A stretch of 64,000 nt of DNA from Amycolatopsis sp. 2-15 (GCF_030285625.1 NZ_CP127294.1:2862001-2926000), one strand, 5' to 3'; positions 1-9,801 are shown, counted from the stretch's first letter. Notes: a model not told the origin generated them from the sequence alone. Numbers and translations are program-made.

Positions 1-22
1 GCGGCGGAACAGTCTCGACCCC

Positions 23-940
23 ATGCACTACGGACTCCTCCTGCCCGCCGGACAGGCCCAGCTTCCCGTCACCGCCGTCGTCGAGCTCGCGCGCGAGGCC
101 GAGCGCCTCGGCTTCGACTCCGTCTGGGCGGGCGACTCGCTCGTCCGCGCGCGGGCCGAGCCGCTCACCTTGCTGACCGCCGTGGCGCAGGCCACTCAGC
201 GCGTGACGGTGGGGACCGCCGCGATGTTGCCCGCGTTCCGCCAGCCCGTGCAGGCGGCGTGTGCGATCTCGACCCTCGACCAGCTCTCCGGCGGCCGCCT
301 CGTCCTCGGCCTCGGCGCGGGGTTCCCCGGTTTCAGCGAACCCGAGTTCGACCTGGTCGGCGTGCGGTTCAAGACGCGCTTCTCCCACCTCGACGACGTC
401 GCCCGCCTCTGGCGCGACCTCTGGACCGGCACCCCCCGCTCCTTCCACGGCAAGGTCCTCCACCACGACTGGCTCCCCGACGTCCCCGCGCCCTCCCGCC
501 CCGGCGGCCCACCCCTGTGGCTCGCCGGCACCACGCCGTCCGCGCTCCGCCGCACGGCCGACCTGTACGACGGCTGGCTCCCGTACCCACCCGACCCCGC
601 CGACTACGCCCGCGGCCTCACCACCATCCGCTCGCTCACCGACCGCCCCATCACCCCGGCGCTGTTCGCGACGGCCTTCGTCGCCGACGACCCGGAACGC
701 GGCCGCCAGGCGCTGGACACCTACTGCCAAGCCACGTACGCCCGCCCGCTGTCCGCGATCGGCACCATCCAGACCATGCTCACCGGCCCGATCACAACCG
801 TCGCAGCCGGCTTGCGCGAGTACGAACTCGCTGGTGCAGACCACATTCTGCTGCGCATCGCCGCGCTGGACGCCGACGTGGTGGCCGACCAGTTGCGCCT
901 GCTCGCGGGACTCGTGCAGACCAATTTGCCGCAACACTGA
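23..940 (+). CDS. LLM-class flavin-dependent oxidoreductase
   Basis: A 305-residue protein of the bacterial luciferase-like monooxygenase (LLM) superfamily, whose members use FMN or F420 to oxidise or reduce small organic substrates in the cytoplasm. The N-terminus MHYGLLLPAG and the run DQLSGGRLVLGLGAGFPG near residues 87-104 are typical of the TIM-barrel core, and PLWLAGTTPSALRR near 165-178 matches the phosphate-binding half of the barrel. Length is normal for the family. The ATG at 23 fits the usual LLM start, but only 22 bases precede it, so its promoter is outside the window. Substrate and cofactor (FMN versus F420) cannot be told from sequence alone. Confidence 0.85.
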   Translation: MHYGLLLPAGQAQLPVTAVVELAREAERLGFDSVWAGDSLVRARAEPLTLLTAVAQATQRVTVGTAAMLPAFRQPVQAACAISTLDQLSGGRLVLGLGAGFPGFSEPEFDLVGVRFKTRFSHLDDVARLWRDLWTGTPRSFHGKVLHHDWLPDVPAPSRPGGPPLWLAGTTPSALRRTADLYDGWLPYPPDPADYARGLTTIRSLTDRPITPALFATAFVADDPERGRQALDTYCQATYARPLSAIGTIQTMLTGPITTVAAGLREYELAGADHILLRIAALDADVVADQLRLLAGLVQTNLPQH

Positions 941-986
941 ACCCTCCGGGGCCTCCCGTCCGTGTCGTGAATGGATCCCCACCCGG

Positions 987-1170
987 GGATCCGTTGACAC
1001 GAAAGGAAAGTCATGAAGATCACCGGAGACCCCGACTGGAACCGCGGCACCACCCGGGCAACGTCGTTGCCCGATCGAGTGAACCTCTGAACCAGCGCTC
1101 AGGTCCCCGCCGTGTCACCCACGGACTCGATCACCGGGATCCGTTGCCACGGAAAGGAAGTTCAGTCATG
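987..1170 (+). repeat. Duplicated gene-leader segment (two copies)
   Basis: Two near-identical leader segments, each ending in a start codon, lie 150 bases apart: 987-1015 and 1137-1170. Both begin GGATCCGTTG, continue with CACGAAAGGA or CACGGAAAGGA, and end in CATGA. The first copy leads into a 25-codon open frame and the second into the heme-binding-type gene at 1168. The simplest reading is a local tandem duplication of a ribosome-binding region. Confidence 0.55.
1013..1090 (+). CDS. Possible 25-residue peptide or gene remnant
   Basis: An ATG preceded by GAAAGGAAAG opens a 25-codon frame (MKITGDPDWNRGTT...) ending in TGA at 1088-1090. It uses the first copy of the duplicated leader at 987-1015. 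I do not recognise the peptide. It could be translated, or it could be what remains of a 5' gene fragment left by the duplication that produced the leader of the next gene. There is no independent sign of function. Confidence 0.2.
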   Translation: MKITGDPDWNRGTTRATSLPDRVNL

Positions 1171-2018
1171 ACCACTCCTCACGTCTTCCGCGCGGGTGCT
1201 CCCGCCAACCTCGCGACGTTGCGGTCGCTGCGGGAGCTTCCGGGCCGGTGGATGGGCAAAGGGTTCAACCTGATCTCGCGCCCGGACAAGCACGACGAAC
1301 AGCCGTTTTTCCTGCAGCTCAGCGCCACGCAGGAGACGATCGAGTTCGCGCCCATCGGCGCTCCGGTGCCGAACCGCGGGTCGGCCCAGGACGATATCTT
1401 CTTCCGCGGTGTGCACTACACGCAGCAGATCGCGGACGCGGCCACGGGCGGCGCGCTGCATTTCGAAACGGGCATGTGGCTGGACGTTCCGGCCACCACC
1501 GCGCCGGCCGCGCCCGAGACCGTGACCAGGCTGGCGACCATCCCGCACGGGATGCCTTGCTGGCGCAGGGAGAACCGCTGACCGTGCAAGGCGGCCCGCG
1601 CATCGATCCGGTGGACTCGACGCCCATCACCACCAGCACGGGCAAACCGGTCACCGATGAGAAGTACCTCGCGCCGTTCAAGAACACCGCGCTGCCCGTC
1701 GGCATCCCGGCCGAAGCGGTGGTGAACCCGAACGTGGTGCTCACCGACGCGATCAAGGGCCAGAAGATCACCGAAACCGTCGTGCTCCCGCTCTCGACCA
1801 CCGACGCGATCGGCGGCACCGCCGGGGGCATCCAGAACATCCCGTTCGTGGTGGCGAACGCCAACGCCACCAGCATGACGGCCGTGTTCTGGATCGAGAA
1901 GGTGGAGGACCCGGTGCTGGGCCACTTCCTCCAGTTGCAGTACACCCAGACGATCATCCTGCGCTTCCTCGGCATCGACTGGCCGCACATCAACGTCGCG
2001 ACGCTGATCAAGCAGTGA
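1168..2018 (+). pseudogene. Heme-binding/nitrobindin-like protein, split by a frameshift
   Basis: Two abutting frames together make one protein of about 283 residues. The first part (ATG 1168, MTTPHVFRAGAP...) contains LPGRWMGKGFNLISRP, which resembles the GxWxGxG signature of nitrobindin/THAP4-type heme-binding beta barrels, and runs to about 1550. It then hits TGA at 1579-1581. The second part continues the same fold from about 1551 (GDALLAQGEPLTVQGG...) to the stop at 2016-2018. One extra G in the GGG run at 1549-1551 would restore a continuous frame. The ribosome site GGAAAGGAAG precedes 1168. The heme-binding name rests on the motif and overall character only. Recent inactivation or a base-calling error are both possible. 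Confidence 0.65.
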
Positions 2019-2423
2019 GGCGCGCGGCTTGAGCCGTTTCGTGAACGGGCGAGCCTGCACTCCGGCCCGGCCGGAGTGCGTGCTGATTCACGACACGGTT
2101 GCCGCAAGTCTGTCCGGCACCCGCAGCAATCGGGCTTCGGGAAACCTCGAGAAGGGCGCCGGCCTCACCGGCCTCAGGGGCACCACCATCCACACCATCA
2201 CCGGCGATCATCACAAAATGGCTGGTAGGCGCCGACGCCGGCCGCAGCACCGGCCGCATTCGTCCTTCCCGGCGCGGACCCCCGGCTCCACCGGCAGCCA
2301 AGCCGGCAGGGCCACGTCGCGTGGGTGATCGTCGGCCAAGCCGACCCCAGGACCTCCGGACCGCCCTCACCACCTGGCTGGGCCACGCCCATCCTGTCGG
2401 TGCCCCGACGTAGTCTGGAAGGC
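2019..2423. other. Intergenic region upstream of mfd
   Basis: About 400 bases without a convincing gene. Apart from the hairpin at 2057-2079 I see no promoter that I would defend. Short open frames here have proline/arginine-rich composition and no plausible ribosome site, so I treat them as noise. The mfd leader ends with TGGAAGG at 2416-2422, just before its GTG. Confidence 0.5.
2057..2079. terminator. Hairpin after the heme-binding-type gene
   Basis: A perfect inverted repeat with 11-base arms (GCACTCCGGCC and GGCCGGAGTGC) around a single C, 38 bases past the stop at 2018. There is no U-tract, as is common for actinobacterial terminators. A protein-binding dyad is the alternative. Confidence 0.5.
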
Positions 2424-5400
2424 GTGACCGACGCTCCACTGTCCGGACTCCTCCAAGCCATCCTGCCCGACCCCGCCCTGCGCGGGGTCGTCGAGCGCGC
2501 GGGCGCCCCGCTGCTCGAGCTGCAGGGCGCCGTGACCGCGCGGCAGCTGGTCGCCGCGGCGCTCGCCGAAGACGAAGCCAGAGGTGGCGCGGGCCGCCAC
2601 GTGCTGGCCGTGACCGCCACCGGCCGGGAGGCCGACGAGCTCACCGCCGCCCTCGAAGCGCTGCTCGGGCGCGAGAAGGTCGTCGACTTCCCCTCGTGGG
2701 AGACGCTGCCCCACGAGCGCCTCTCGCCGCGCGCCGACACAGTCGGGCGCCGCCTGGAAGTGCTGCACCGCCTGCACAAGGGGGACGACGAGCTCAAGGT
2801 CGTCGTCTCCACCGTCCGGAGCCTGATCCAGCCCATGGCCCCCGGCCTCGGCTCGCTCGACCCCGTCGACCTGGTCGTCGGCGAGGAGCAGAGCTTCGAA
2901 GGCCTGCTGGAGCGGCTGGTCGAGCTGGCCTACACCCGCGTGGACATGGTCGAGAAGCGTGGCGAGTTCGCCGTCCGCGGCGGCATCCTCGACCTGTTCG
3001 GCCCGACCGCGCAGCACCCCGTGCGCGTGGAGTTCTGGGGCGACGAGGTCAGCGAGATCCGCGCGTTCGCCGTCTCCGACCAGCGGTCCCTGCCGGGCGA
3101 GATCCAGCACGTCACCGCGCCGCCGTGTCGCGAGCTGCTGCTCACCGCCGACGTCAAGGCCAAGGCCGCCGAGCTCGCCGTCACCTATGAAGCCGACGCG
3201 CAGCTGGCCGAAATGCTCACCAAACTCGCCGACGGCATCCCCGTCGAAGGCATGGAAGCCCTCATCCCGGTCCTGTGCGCAGGCGAGCTCACCCTGCTCA
3301 CCGACGCCCTGCCGCGCGGCAGCCACGTGCTGCTCGCCGATCCGGAGAAGATCCGCGCCCGGGCCCACGACCTCGTGCGCACCGGCCAGGAGTTCCTCGA
3401 AGCGTCCTGGACCACGGCCGCGGCCGGCGGGCAGGCGCCCATCGACCTCGGCGCGTCGGCCTACCGCGACCTCGCCGAGATCGCCGAGCACGCGCAGGAC
3501 ACCAAGCGCGCCTGGTGGACGATCACCCAGCTGAGCAGCGAAGACCCCGACGTCTACCGAGTCGGCGTCGAGGCTGCGCCCGCCTACCGCGGCGAGTTCG
3601 ACCGCGCGATGACCGACCTGCGCGCCCACGTCGCCGCCGGCGGCACCGGCGTGCTCGTGGTCGCGGGCCACGGCACGGCCACCCGCGCCGTCGAGCAGCT
3701 CACCACCGCCGAGGTCCCGGCCGCGCTGGCCGGCGAAGGCATCACCGAGGCCCCGCGCGCCGGCGTCGTCACCGTCACCTGCGGCGCCCTCGTCGACGGC
3801 TTCGTCTCACCCGAGCGCGCCCTCGTGGTCCTGTCGGAAGCCGACCTCACGGGCCGCGGCGCCAACGCCGGAACGTCCACAAAGGACCTCAACGCCAAGA
3901 TGCCCTCGCGGCGGCGCAACGCCGTCGACCCGCTGGCGCTCAAGACCGGCGACTACGTGGTGCACAACCAGCACGGCATCGGCCGCTTCGTCGAGATGGT
4001 GCAGCGCACCGTCGCCGGCGCCACGCGCGAGTACCTGCTGCTGGAGTACGCGAGTTCCAAGCGCGGCCATCCCGGCGACCGGCTGTTCGTGCCCACCGAC
4101 CAGCTCGACGAGGTCTCCCGCTACGTCGGCGGCGAGCTGCCCACGCTCAACAAGCTCGGCGGCTCCGACTGGAAGAACACCAAGGCCAGGGCAAAGAAGG
4201 CGGTCAAGGAGATCGCGGCCGAGCTCGTGCAGCTCTACGCCGCCCGCCAAGCCGCGCCCGGCCACCCGTTCGGCCCGGACACGCCGTGGCAGGGTGAGCT
4301 CGAAGACGCGTTCCCCTTCACCGAGACCAACGACCAGCTCGCCGCCATCGACGAGGTCAAGGCCGACATGGAACGCGGCGTCCCCATGGACCGCGTGATC
4401 TGCGGCGACGTCGGCTACGGCAAGACGGAGATCGCCGTGCGCGCCGCGTTCAAGGCGGTGCAGGACGGCAAGCAGGTCGCCGTGCTGGTGCCGACGACGC
4501 TGCTCGCGCAGCAGCACCTGAACACCTTCACCGAGCGCATGCAGTCGTTCCCGGTCACCATCAAGGGCCTTTCGCGGTTCACGAACAAGACCGAGTCCGA
4601 CCTGGTCATCGAGCAGCTCGGGGAGGGTGAGGTCGACATCGTCATCGGCACCCACCGCCTGCTGCAGACCGGCATCCGCTACAAGGACCTGGGCCTCGTG
4701 ATCGTCGACGAGGAGCAGCGGTTCGGCGTGGAGCACAAGGAACACATCAAGGCGCTGCGCACGCACGTCGACGTGCTGACCATGTCCGCCACCCCCATCC
4801 CGCGCACGCTGGAGATGTCGCTCGCCGGCATCCGCGAGATGTCGACCATCCTCACCCCGCCCGAAGACCGGCACCCGATCCTGACTTACGTCGGCAGCTA
4901 CGACGACAAGCAGGTCGGCGCCGCCGTCCGCCGCGAGCTGCTGCGCGACGGCCAGGTCTTCTATGTCCACAACCGCGTCTCCTCCATCGAGAAGGCCGCC
5001 AAACGCATCCGCGAGATGGTGCCGGAGGCGCGCGTGGTCACCGCCCACGGGCAGATGAACGAGGACAAGCTCGAAAAGATCATCCAGGGCTTCTGGGAAA
5101 ACGAGTACGACGTGCTCGTCTGCACCACGATCGTCGAGACCGGCCTGGACATCTCCAACGCCAACACCCTCATCGTCGAACGCGGTGATCTCCTCGGGCT
5201 GGCCCAGCTCCACCAGCTGCGCGGCCGCGTCGGCCGTGGTCGCGAACGCGGCTACGCCTACTTCCTCTACCCGCCGGAAGCACCGCTGACGGAGACCGCG
5301 CACGACCGGCTGGCGACCATCGCCCAGAACACCGAGCTCGGCGCGGGCATGGCCGTGGCCATGAAGGACCTGGAGATTCGCGGCGCCGGCAACATCCTCG

Positions 5401-6002
5401 GCGCCGAACAGTCCGGCCACATCGCGGGCGTCGGCTTCGACCTGTACGTGCGCCTGGTCGGCGAAGCCGTCGAAGCGTTCCGCCGCCACGCCGGTGCCGA
5501 GCCTTCCGAGGAGGAGGAGCTCGCCGAAGTCCGCGTCGACCTCCCCATCGACGCCCACATCCCCCACGACTACGTCGAAGGCGAGCGTTTGCGCCTCGAG
5601 GCCTACCGCAAGATCGCGGCCGCGCCCGACACCGCGGGCCTCGACGCCGTGCGCGAAGAACTCATCGACCGCTACGGCCAGCCGCCCGCACCCGTCAACC
5701 GCCTCCTCGCCGTCGCGGCCTTCCGCCACACCTGCCGCGCGGCGGGCGTCACGGAGGTTGCCGCGCAGGGCAACACCATCCGCTTCGCGCCCCTGCCACT
5801 GGCCGACTCGCAACTGGTGCGGCTCAAGCGCCTCTACCCCAAGGCGGCGTACAAGGCCATCACCAACACCGTCTCCCTCCCCAAGCCGACGGAGGGCCCC
5901 GCCGGCGGCCGCATGGGCGCGCCGACCCTGCGGGACCAGGAGCTGCTCGACTGGTGCACGAAGTTGCTGACCCAGCTCACGAAAACACCCGCCGCCGTGT
6001 GA
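2424..6002 (+). CDS. mfd: Transcription-repair coupling factor Mfd
   Basis: Mfd removes RNA polymerase stalled at DNA lesions and recruits the UvrABC excision system. The 1192-residue product has the expected order: an N-terminal UvrB-homology module, the polymerase-interacting CarD-like domain ([16 protein letters not shown] from about residue 506), a RecG-like translocase with Walker [10 protein letters not shown] (about 660) and DEEQ box (about 761), and the C-terminal TRCF domain. Length matches actinobacterial Mfd. I place the start at GTG 2424, eight bases after a TGGAAGG site; an upstream in-frame GTG at 2325 would add 33 proline-rich residues with no counterpart in the family. It begins the mfd-mazG-eno-ppx core block. 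Confidence 0.97.
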   Translation: MTDAPLSGLLQAILPDPALRGVVERAGAPLLELQGAVTARQLVAAALAEDEARGGAGRHVLAVTATGREADELTAALEALLGREKVVDFPSWETLPHERLSPRADTVGRRLEVLHRLHKGDDELKVVVSTVRSLIQPMAPGLGSLDPVDLVVGEEQSFEGLLERLVELAYTRVDMVEKRGEFAVRGGILDLFGPTAQHPVRVEFWGDEVSEIRAFAVSDQRSLPGEIQHVTAPPCRELLLTADVKAKAAELAVTYEADAQLAEMLTKLADGIPVEGMEALIPVLCAGELTLLTDALPRGSHVLLADPEKIRARAHDLVRTGQEFLEASWTTAAAGGQAPIDLGASAYRDLAEIAEHAQDTKRAWWTITQLSSEDPDVYRVGVEAAPAYRGEFDRAMTDLRAHVAAGGTGVLVVAGHGTATRAVEQLTTAEVPAALAGEGITEAPRAGVVTVTCGALVDGFVSPERALVVLSEADLTGRGANAGTSTKDLNAKMPSRRRNAVDPLALKTGDYVVHNQHGIGRFVEMVQRTVAGATREYLLLEYASSKRGHPGDRLFVPTDQLDEVSRYVGGELPTLNKLGGSDWKNTKARAKKAVKEIAAELVQLYAARQAAPGHPFGPDTPWQGELEDAFPFTETNDQLAAIDEVKADMERGVPMDRVICGDVGYGKTEIAVRAAFKAVQDGKQVAVLVPTTLLAQQHLNTFTERMQSFPVTIKGLSRFTNKTESDLVIEQLGEGEVDIVIGTHRLLQTGIRYKDLGLVIVDEEQRFGVEHKEHIKALRTHVDVLTMSATPIPRTLEMSLAGIREMSTILTPPEDRHPILTYVGSYDDKQVGAAVRRELLRDGQVFYVHNRVSSIEKAAKRIREMVPEARVVTAHGQMNEDKLEKIIQGFWENEYDVLVCTTIVETGLDISNANTLIVERGDLLGLAQLHQLRGRVGRGRERGYAYFLYPPEAPLTETAHDRLATIAQNTELGAGMAVAMKDLEIRGAGNILGAEQSGHIAGVGFDLYVRLVGEAVEAFRRHAGAEPSEEEELAEVRVDLPIDAHIPHDYVEGERLRLEAYRKIAAAPDTAGLDAVREELIDRYGQPPAPVNRLLAVAAFRHTCRAAGVTEVAAQGNTIRFAPLPLADSQLVRLKRLYPKAAYKAITNTVSLPKPTEGPAGGRMGAPTLRDQELLDWCTKLLTQLTKTPAAV

Positions 6003-6093
6003 CGTGTACCGAGCTGGGGACACCGCGCCTCTTCGGGCGAACTACCAGCGCAAACCCTGTGGCGGAACCGGTTTCGGCCGTAGCCTTCCTCGC

Positions 6094-6981
6094 ATGGAGG
6101 ACCGCTATTCGACCGTGCGCAGCCGCCAGCTCGGTGTCCGTCTGCGAGAGCTGATGGCCGAACACCACTGGGGAGTGCGGGAAATGGCGCGCCGGTTGGA
6201 CTGGCCGCCCACCCGCATCTCCAACATGTTCAACGCGCGGCGCGGCAGCAAGTACATCGACGTGGTCAAGATGCTCACACTCATGGGCGTGATCGGGGAC
6301 GAGGCCGCGGAGATCTACGCCCTGTGCGACGACCTCGACGAGCCCGGGTTCCTGGAGACGTACCCGAACTTGCCGGTGCAGGTGCAGACCTTGGTGTGGC
6401 ACGAAGAACGCGCCACGGCGATCTCGACCTACCAGGGCTCGATTGTGCCGGGTCTGCTGCAGACTGCCGACTATGCGCGGGCAGTGATGGTGGGAAACGG
6501 TGCGGTCGGGGGAGACGATGCCATTGATGAGCGAGTTTTCGCTCGTATGTCCAGGCAAGTGATCCTGACGAAGCGATCCGCGCCGACCTTTAAGGTTTAC
6601 CTTCATGAGTTTGTGCTGCGGCTTCCGGTAGGCGGAACCGACAAGAGAGTAATGTCCGGTCAGCTGCACCATCTGCTGCAAATGTCGATGCGACCGAACA
6701 TCACCATCCGGGTGGTTCCGGTGGCGATCGGGGCGCATCCCGCGACTGCCGGGCAGTTCCAGCTCATCGACTCGGAAGCCTTCGCTCCGGTCGCGTACAT
6801 CGATAGCGAAGTTGCTTCGCTCTTCCTGGAGAAGCCCGAAGAAATCCGGGTATACCGCCAGGCTCTTCATCGCCTTGGTCAGGTTGCGCTAGGTGAGGCA
6901 GAATCGAGGGAGCTTGTCGCCATGCTGGCGACAGACCTCTACTCACCTGGAGCGCGACAGGATGTCCCTCGATTGGCGTAA
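6094..6981 (+). CDS. XRE-family regulator with DUF5753 (Scr1-type)
   Basis: A 295-residue DNA-binding protein: helix-turn-helix near residues 10-60 (LRELMAEHHWGVREMARRL, TRISNMFNARRG) and a C-terminal DUF5753 ligand or partner domain (ISTYQGSIVPGLLQTADYARAV; MRPNITIRVVPVAIGAHPA). Such proteins in Streptomyces and relatives are encoded with small DUF397 partners and control development or act as toxin-antitoxin-like pairs (WhiJ type). The stop overlaps the ATG of the DUF397 gene by 20 bases, so the two are translationally linked. No Shine-Dalgarno precedes ATG 6094, but TAGCCT at 6081-6086 sits seven bases upstream, which suits a leaderless transcript. Confidence 0.9.
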   Translation: MEDRYSTVRSRQLGVRLRELMAEHHWGVREMARRLDWPPTRISNMFNARRGSKYIDVVKMLTLMGVIGDEAAEIYALCDDLDEPGFLETYPNLPVQVQTLVWHEERATAISTYQGSIVPGLLQTADYARAVMVGNGAVGGDDAIDERVFARMSRQVILTKRSAPTFKVYLHEFVLRLPVGGTDKRVMSGQLHHLLQMSMRPNITIRVVPVAIGAHPATAGQFQLIDSEAFAPVAYIDSEVASLFLEKPEEIRVYRQALHRLGQVALGEAESRELVAMLATDLYSPGARQDVPRLA

Positions 6982-7228
6982 GAGCAGCTACAGCTCGAAT
7001 GGTGGCGACTGCGTCGAGGTCGCGTGGCGGAAGAGTAGCTACAGCGCCAACGGTGGCGACTGTGTTGAGGTCGGCTGGCGTAAGAGCAGCTACAGCCCCA
7101 ATGCCGGTGACTGCGTTGAGGTTGCGACCGGTCGCGAGGTGCTCGTCCGCGACACGAAAGACCGCGAAGCCGGCCACATCACCGTCCCCGCGGCTGCCTG
7201 GCGTGAGCTGCTCAGCCGCCTGCACTGA
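6962..7228 (+). CDS. DUF397 protein with triplicated core motif
   Basis: An 88-residue DUF397 protein, the usual small partner of the upstream XRE-DUF5753 regulator. DUF397 proteins normally carry one WRKSSYSxNGGxCVEV motif. Here it occurs three times in tandem, from residues 5-21, 22-38 and 39-55, followed by the normal C-terminal half (REVLVRDTKDREAGHITVPAAAWRELL). The start ATG 6962 lies inside the end of the regulator gene. The last 17 bases overlap the convergent gene at 7212-7625. How the extra copies affect binding to the regulator is unknown. Confidence 0.88.
   Translation: MSLDWRKSSYSSNGGDCVEVAWRKSSYSANGGDCVEVGWRKSSYSPNAGDCVEVATGREVLVRDTKDREAGHITVPAAAWRELLSRLH
6974..7126 (+). repeat. 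Three 51-bp in-frame tandem repeats
   Basis: Units 6974-7024, 7025-7075 and 7076-7126 are exactly 51 bases each and begin TGGCG[TG]AAGAG. They differ mostly at synonymous positions, while the third has NAGDC instead of NGGDC. The frame is kept through all copies, which points to selection for the protein rather than random expansion. Confidence 0.9.
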
Positions 7229-7625
7229 GCTGGAACATCGGCGGCTCGCCTGTCGCCAGCTGTAAACGGACTTCCTCTTTCGGCGTAAGCAGTGCACCCG
7301 CGTCGGACATGGGCCGGGGTTTCGGTCCGCGCCGCGCGCGGGAGCCCGAGCCGCCGCCGCGGCCGTTGTAGACGACCAGGCCGCGGTCGGGGTCGGGGAC
7401 GGCGTCGAGGGCGGCGGTCACCGCGGGGAGGCCGCGGAACCGGTCGCGCTGGGCCTCGTCGGCGAACTCGATTTCGAGCGTGACGCCCCAGCGGTGGACG
7501 TGCCACGTCCACTGTTCGGCGCCGTGGGTCAGGGCGGCTTCGGTGAGGTTGTCGCCGTGCGCGCTTTGCCAGCTGCGGGCCGGGAACTCCCCGTCGAGAA
7601 CCTCGATCGACAACCATGAGTCCAT
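7212..7625 (-). CDS. Hypothetical protein, 137 residues
   Basis: A cytoplasmic-looking protein beginning MDSWLSIEVLDGEFPARSW, with no signal peptide or membrane segment. The middle (WGVTLEIEFADEAQRDRFRGLPAVTAALDAVPDPDRGL) looks like a compact alpha/beta domain; the C-terminus is glycine/arginine-rich. I do not recognise a named family. The ATG at 7625 follows directly on the perfect palindrome TTGTCGACAA (7626-7635), and TATTGT six bases upstream of the ATG on this strand would fit a leaderless promoter; no ribosome site is present. It converges on the DUF397 gene with a 17-base overlap. Confidence 0.65.
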   Translation of the reverse strand: MDSWLSIEVLDGEFPARSWQSAHGDNLTEAALTHGAEQWTWHVHRWGVTLEIEFADEAQRDRFRGLPAVTAALDAVPDPDRGLVVYNGRGGGSGSRARRGPKPRPMSDAGALLTPKEEVRLQLATGEPPMFQLSAGG

Positions 7626-7701
7626 TTGTCGACAATAACGCTTCGCGCACCCCGATGGTGTTGCGTTTCGGGGGCGACGGTGTGAGAGGGTATGGCCTGT
7701 G

Positions 7702-8730
7702 ATGCGGATCATGGGGCGCCTCGGCTCGAAAAAACGGTCTAGCGCGCTGGTGGGTGTTGTCGCCAGTGGCCTTCTGCTTGCCGGGTGCGGCGCCGGGCCC
7801 AGCCAGGTGGGCACCGCGGCCGTCATCGACGGCCAGGTCACCACCATCGACCAGGTGCAGGGCCTGCTGGACAAGGCCGTCCAGGAGCAGCCGTACGCGC
7901 AGCAGCTCGCCGCGCAGCACAAGCTCGACCTGGTGGGCCGGGAGATCGTGCGCCAGCAGCTGCTGCACGCCGTGGTGCGCAAGGCCGCCCAGAAGGAAGG
8001 CCTGTCTACCGACGACGCCGCCATCTCCGCCGCGATGTCGCAGGGTGATCCGCTGGCCGGGGCACTGCCGGAGAACCTCGCGCAGGACCAGCCCGCGGCC
8101 GTGACGCAGCTCGTCTGGCGCGTGCGCGACCACCGCGAGGCGATCACCGACCAGTACCTGGAGCAGAAGCTCGCGGCGAAGTACCTGCCGATGCTTTCGG
8201 TGACCGTCGACTACACCGTGATCGGCGCGCCGAGCGCCGACGACGGTGCGCCGACCATCGACCCCGCCACCGCCCGCAGCGAGGCCCTGGCCAACGCGCA
8301 GCGCTACGCCGCCGACCCGGCCGCGTTGCAGGCAGATCTGGCGAAGGGCGCGCAGGGCAACGTCGGGGAGCCGCTCGTGGGGCTGTCGTCGCCGGCGGAC
8401 GCGTCGACCGTTCTCTTCGGGACCGCGCCGAACAACGTCATCGCCTTCCAGCCCAACTCGACCGGCGCGCCGAGCGGGTGGATCGTGGCCGTGGTGAAGC
8501 AGCGCGCCACTGACAAGCCCGTCTCGACGGACCAGCCGCAGCAGCCGACGCCGGACCAGATCGGGGCCGTCGGGGTGCGGTTGCTGCAGCCGTACGTGAA
8601 CGACGTCAACTACAAGATCAACCCGCGCTACGGCGTGTGGGACACCGTGGGCATGGACCTCGCCGCGAACGCGAACAGCCTGCAGGGTGTCGTGCTGCCG
8701 GTCCGGGGTAGTGCTCCGGCTCAGCAGTGA
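7702..8730 (+). CDS. SurA N-terminal-domain lipoprotein
   Basis: A predicted 342-residue lipoprotein. The N-terminus has basic residues, a hydrophobic stretch and the lipobox LLLAGC, so the mature protein is anchored outside the membrane. The following 120 residues (VGTAAVIDGQVTTIDQVQGLLDKAV...) match the SurA N-terminal chaperone fold, and I see no parvulin domain after it, so it is more likely a chaperone or folding factor than an isomerase. ATG 7702 is chosen after GAGAGGG; GTG 7699 and ATG 7711 are alternatives. The last bases overlap the GTG of mazG, indicating one operon, as in other actinobacteria. Confidence 0.85.
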   Translation: MRIMGRLGSKKRSSALVGVVASGLLLAGCGAGPSQVGTAAVIDGQVTTIDQVQGLLDKAVQEQPYAQQLAAQHKLDLVGREIVRQQLLHAVVRKAAQKEGLSTDDAAISAAMSQGDPLAGALPENLAQDQPAAVTQLVWRVRDHREAITDQYLEQKLAAKYLPMLSVTVDYTVIGAPSADDGAPTIDPATARSEALANAQRYAADPAALQADLAKGAQGNVGEPLVGLSSPADASTVLFGTAPNNVIAFQPNSTGAPSGWIVAVVKQRATDKPVSTDQPQQPTPDQIGAVGVRLLQPYVNDVNYKINPRYGVWDTVGMDLAANANSLQGVVLPVRGSAPAQQ

Positions 8731-9641
8731 CCGGGTCGGTTGTCGTGGTCGCTCATGGGGCGACCGTTCCGGCCGCAGCCGTGGGGTTGTTGCGTGGCGC
8801 TGCGGTGTATGCGGCTTCGGACGTCGATGCGTCGGCGTTCGGGGTTTCGCCGGTTCCGTCCGGTGTTTCCGGTGATTTCGTGCTGATCACCGCGTCGGTG
8901 TCGTCGCCGGAGGCGGCCGCGCTGGTGGCTGCGGGTGCGCGCGTGATCGAGGCTCCGGTGGCGCCGCTGGTGGAAGCCGCCGAGGTCATGGACCGGCTGC
9001 GCTCGCCCGGCGGCTGCCCGTGGGACGCGGTGCAGACGCACGAAACGCTGCGCCAGTATCTGGTCGAGGAGACCTACGAGCTGCTCGAAGCCATCGAGGA
9101 GAACGACCGCGAGGCCCTGCGCGAAGAGCTCGGCGACGTGCTCCTGCAGGTGCTCTTCCACGCCCGCGTGGCCGCGGAGGACGCCGAGGATCCGTTCACG
9201 ATCGACGACGTCGCGCGAGCGTTGACGGCGAAGCTCGTCGGGCGGCACCCGCACGTGTTCGCCGACGCGGCGAAGGTGGCCACGGTCGACCAGCAGAACC
9301 TGAGGTGGGAAGAGCTCAAGCAGGCGGAGAAGCAGCGTCGCTCCATTGTGGACGGTGTCGCGCTCGGTCAGCCCGCCGTGGCGTTGGCCGCCAAGCTCGG
9401 GCAACGCAGCGGGCGGGCAGGCATTCCCCTGGACTTGTTCCCGGCCGGGTCGGACCCGGCGGCGCAGCTGTTCCGCACGGCGGCCACGGCGCGCCGCACG
9501 GGCACCGATCCGGAGGGTGAGCTGCGGGCGGTCGCGAAGCAGTTCGCGCGGGACATCCGGGCGGCTGAGGAAGCGGCGCGCGGGGCGGGCGTGGAACCTT
9601 CGACGCTGGAAGCGGACGGCTGGCGCAAGTTCTGGCCGTAA
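8727..9641 (+). CDS. mazG: MazG nucleoside triphosphate pyrophosphohydrolase
   Basis: MazG hydrolyses (d)NTPs, including damaged ones, to monophosphates and pyrophosphate. The core lies near residues 90-190: [18 protein letters not shown], the metal-binding [11 protein letters not shown] and [15 protein letters not shown]. The N-terminal 85 residues are a poorly conserved extension found in actinobacterial MazG. The 304-residue length is normal. The GTG start overlaps the stop of the lipoprotein gene. In M. tuberculosis mazG also lies between mfd and eno, which supports the assignment. Confidence 0.92.
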   Translation: MTGSVVVVAHGATVPAAAVGLLRGAAVYAASDVDASAFGVSPVPSGVSGDFVLITASVSSPEAAALVAAGARVIEAPVAPLVEAAEVMDRLRSPGGCPWDAVQTHETLRQYLVEETYELLEAIEENDREALREELGDVLLQVLFHARVAAEDAEDPFTIDDVARALTAKLVGRHPHVFADAAKVATVDQQNLRWEELKQAEKQRRSIVDGVALGQPAVALAAKLGQRSGRAGIPLDLFPAGSDPAAQLFRTAATARRTGTDPEGELRAVAKQFARDIRAAEEAARGAGVEPSTLEADGWRKFWP

Positions 9642-9801
9642 CGGGCATTTCGGCTTTTTGCCTGGCGCGGTGGGCGCCGGTTCGGCCACGCTGCGTGCCC
9701 TGGGTGGTACGTCACGCAGTGATCACGCGCACTCCCGCGTGCCTTCTGTCCCGGGTGGACCGACGATGGTGGTGGCCGGTCGTGGCGTGGAGGAGTTGAG
9801 T

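Noticed and set aside
259..1167. Long arginine/proline-rich open frame leading into the heme-binding-type gene
   Set aside because: It runs antiphase through the LLM gene and has the composition of a high-GC shadow frame; the real start is ATG 1168.
3807..6023. 738-codon open frame on the minus strand
   Set aside because: Exactly antisense to mfd, whose domains and motifs are unmistakable; long antisense frames are expected at this GC content.
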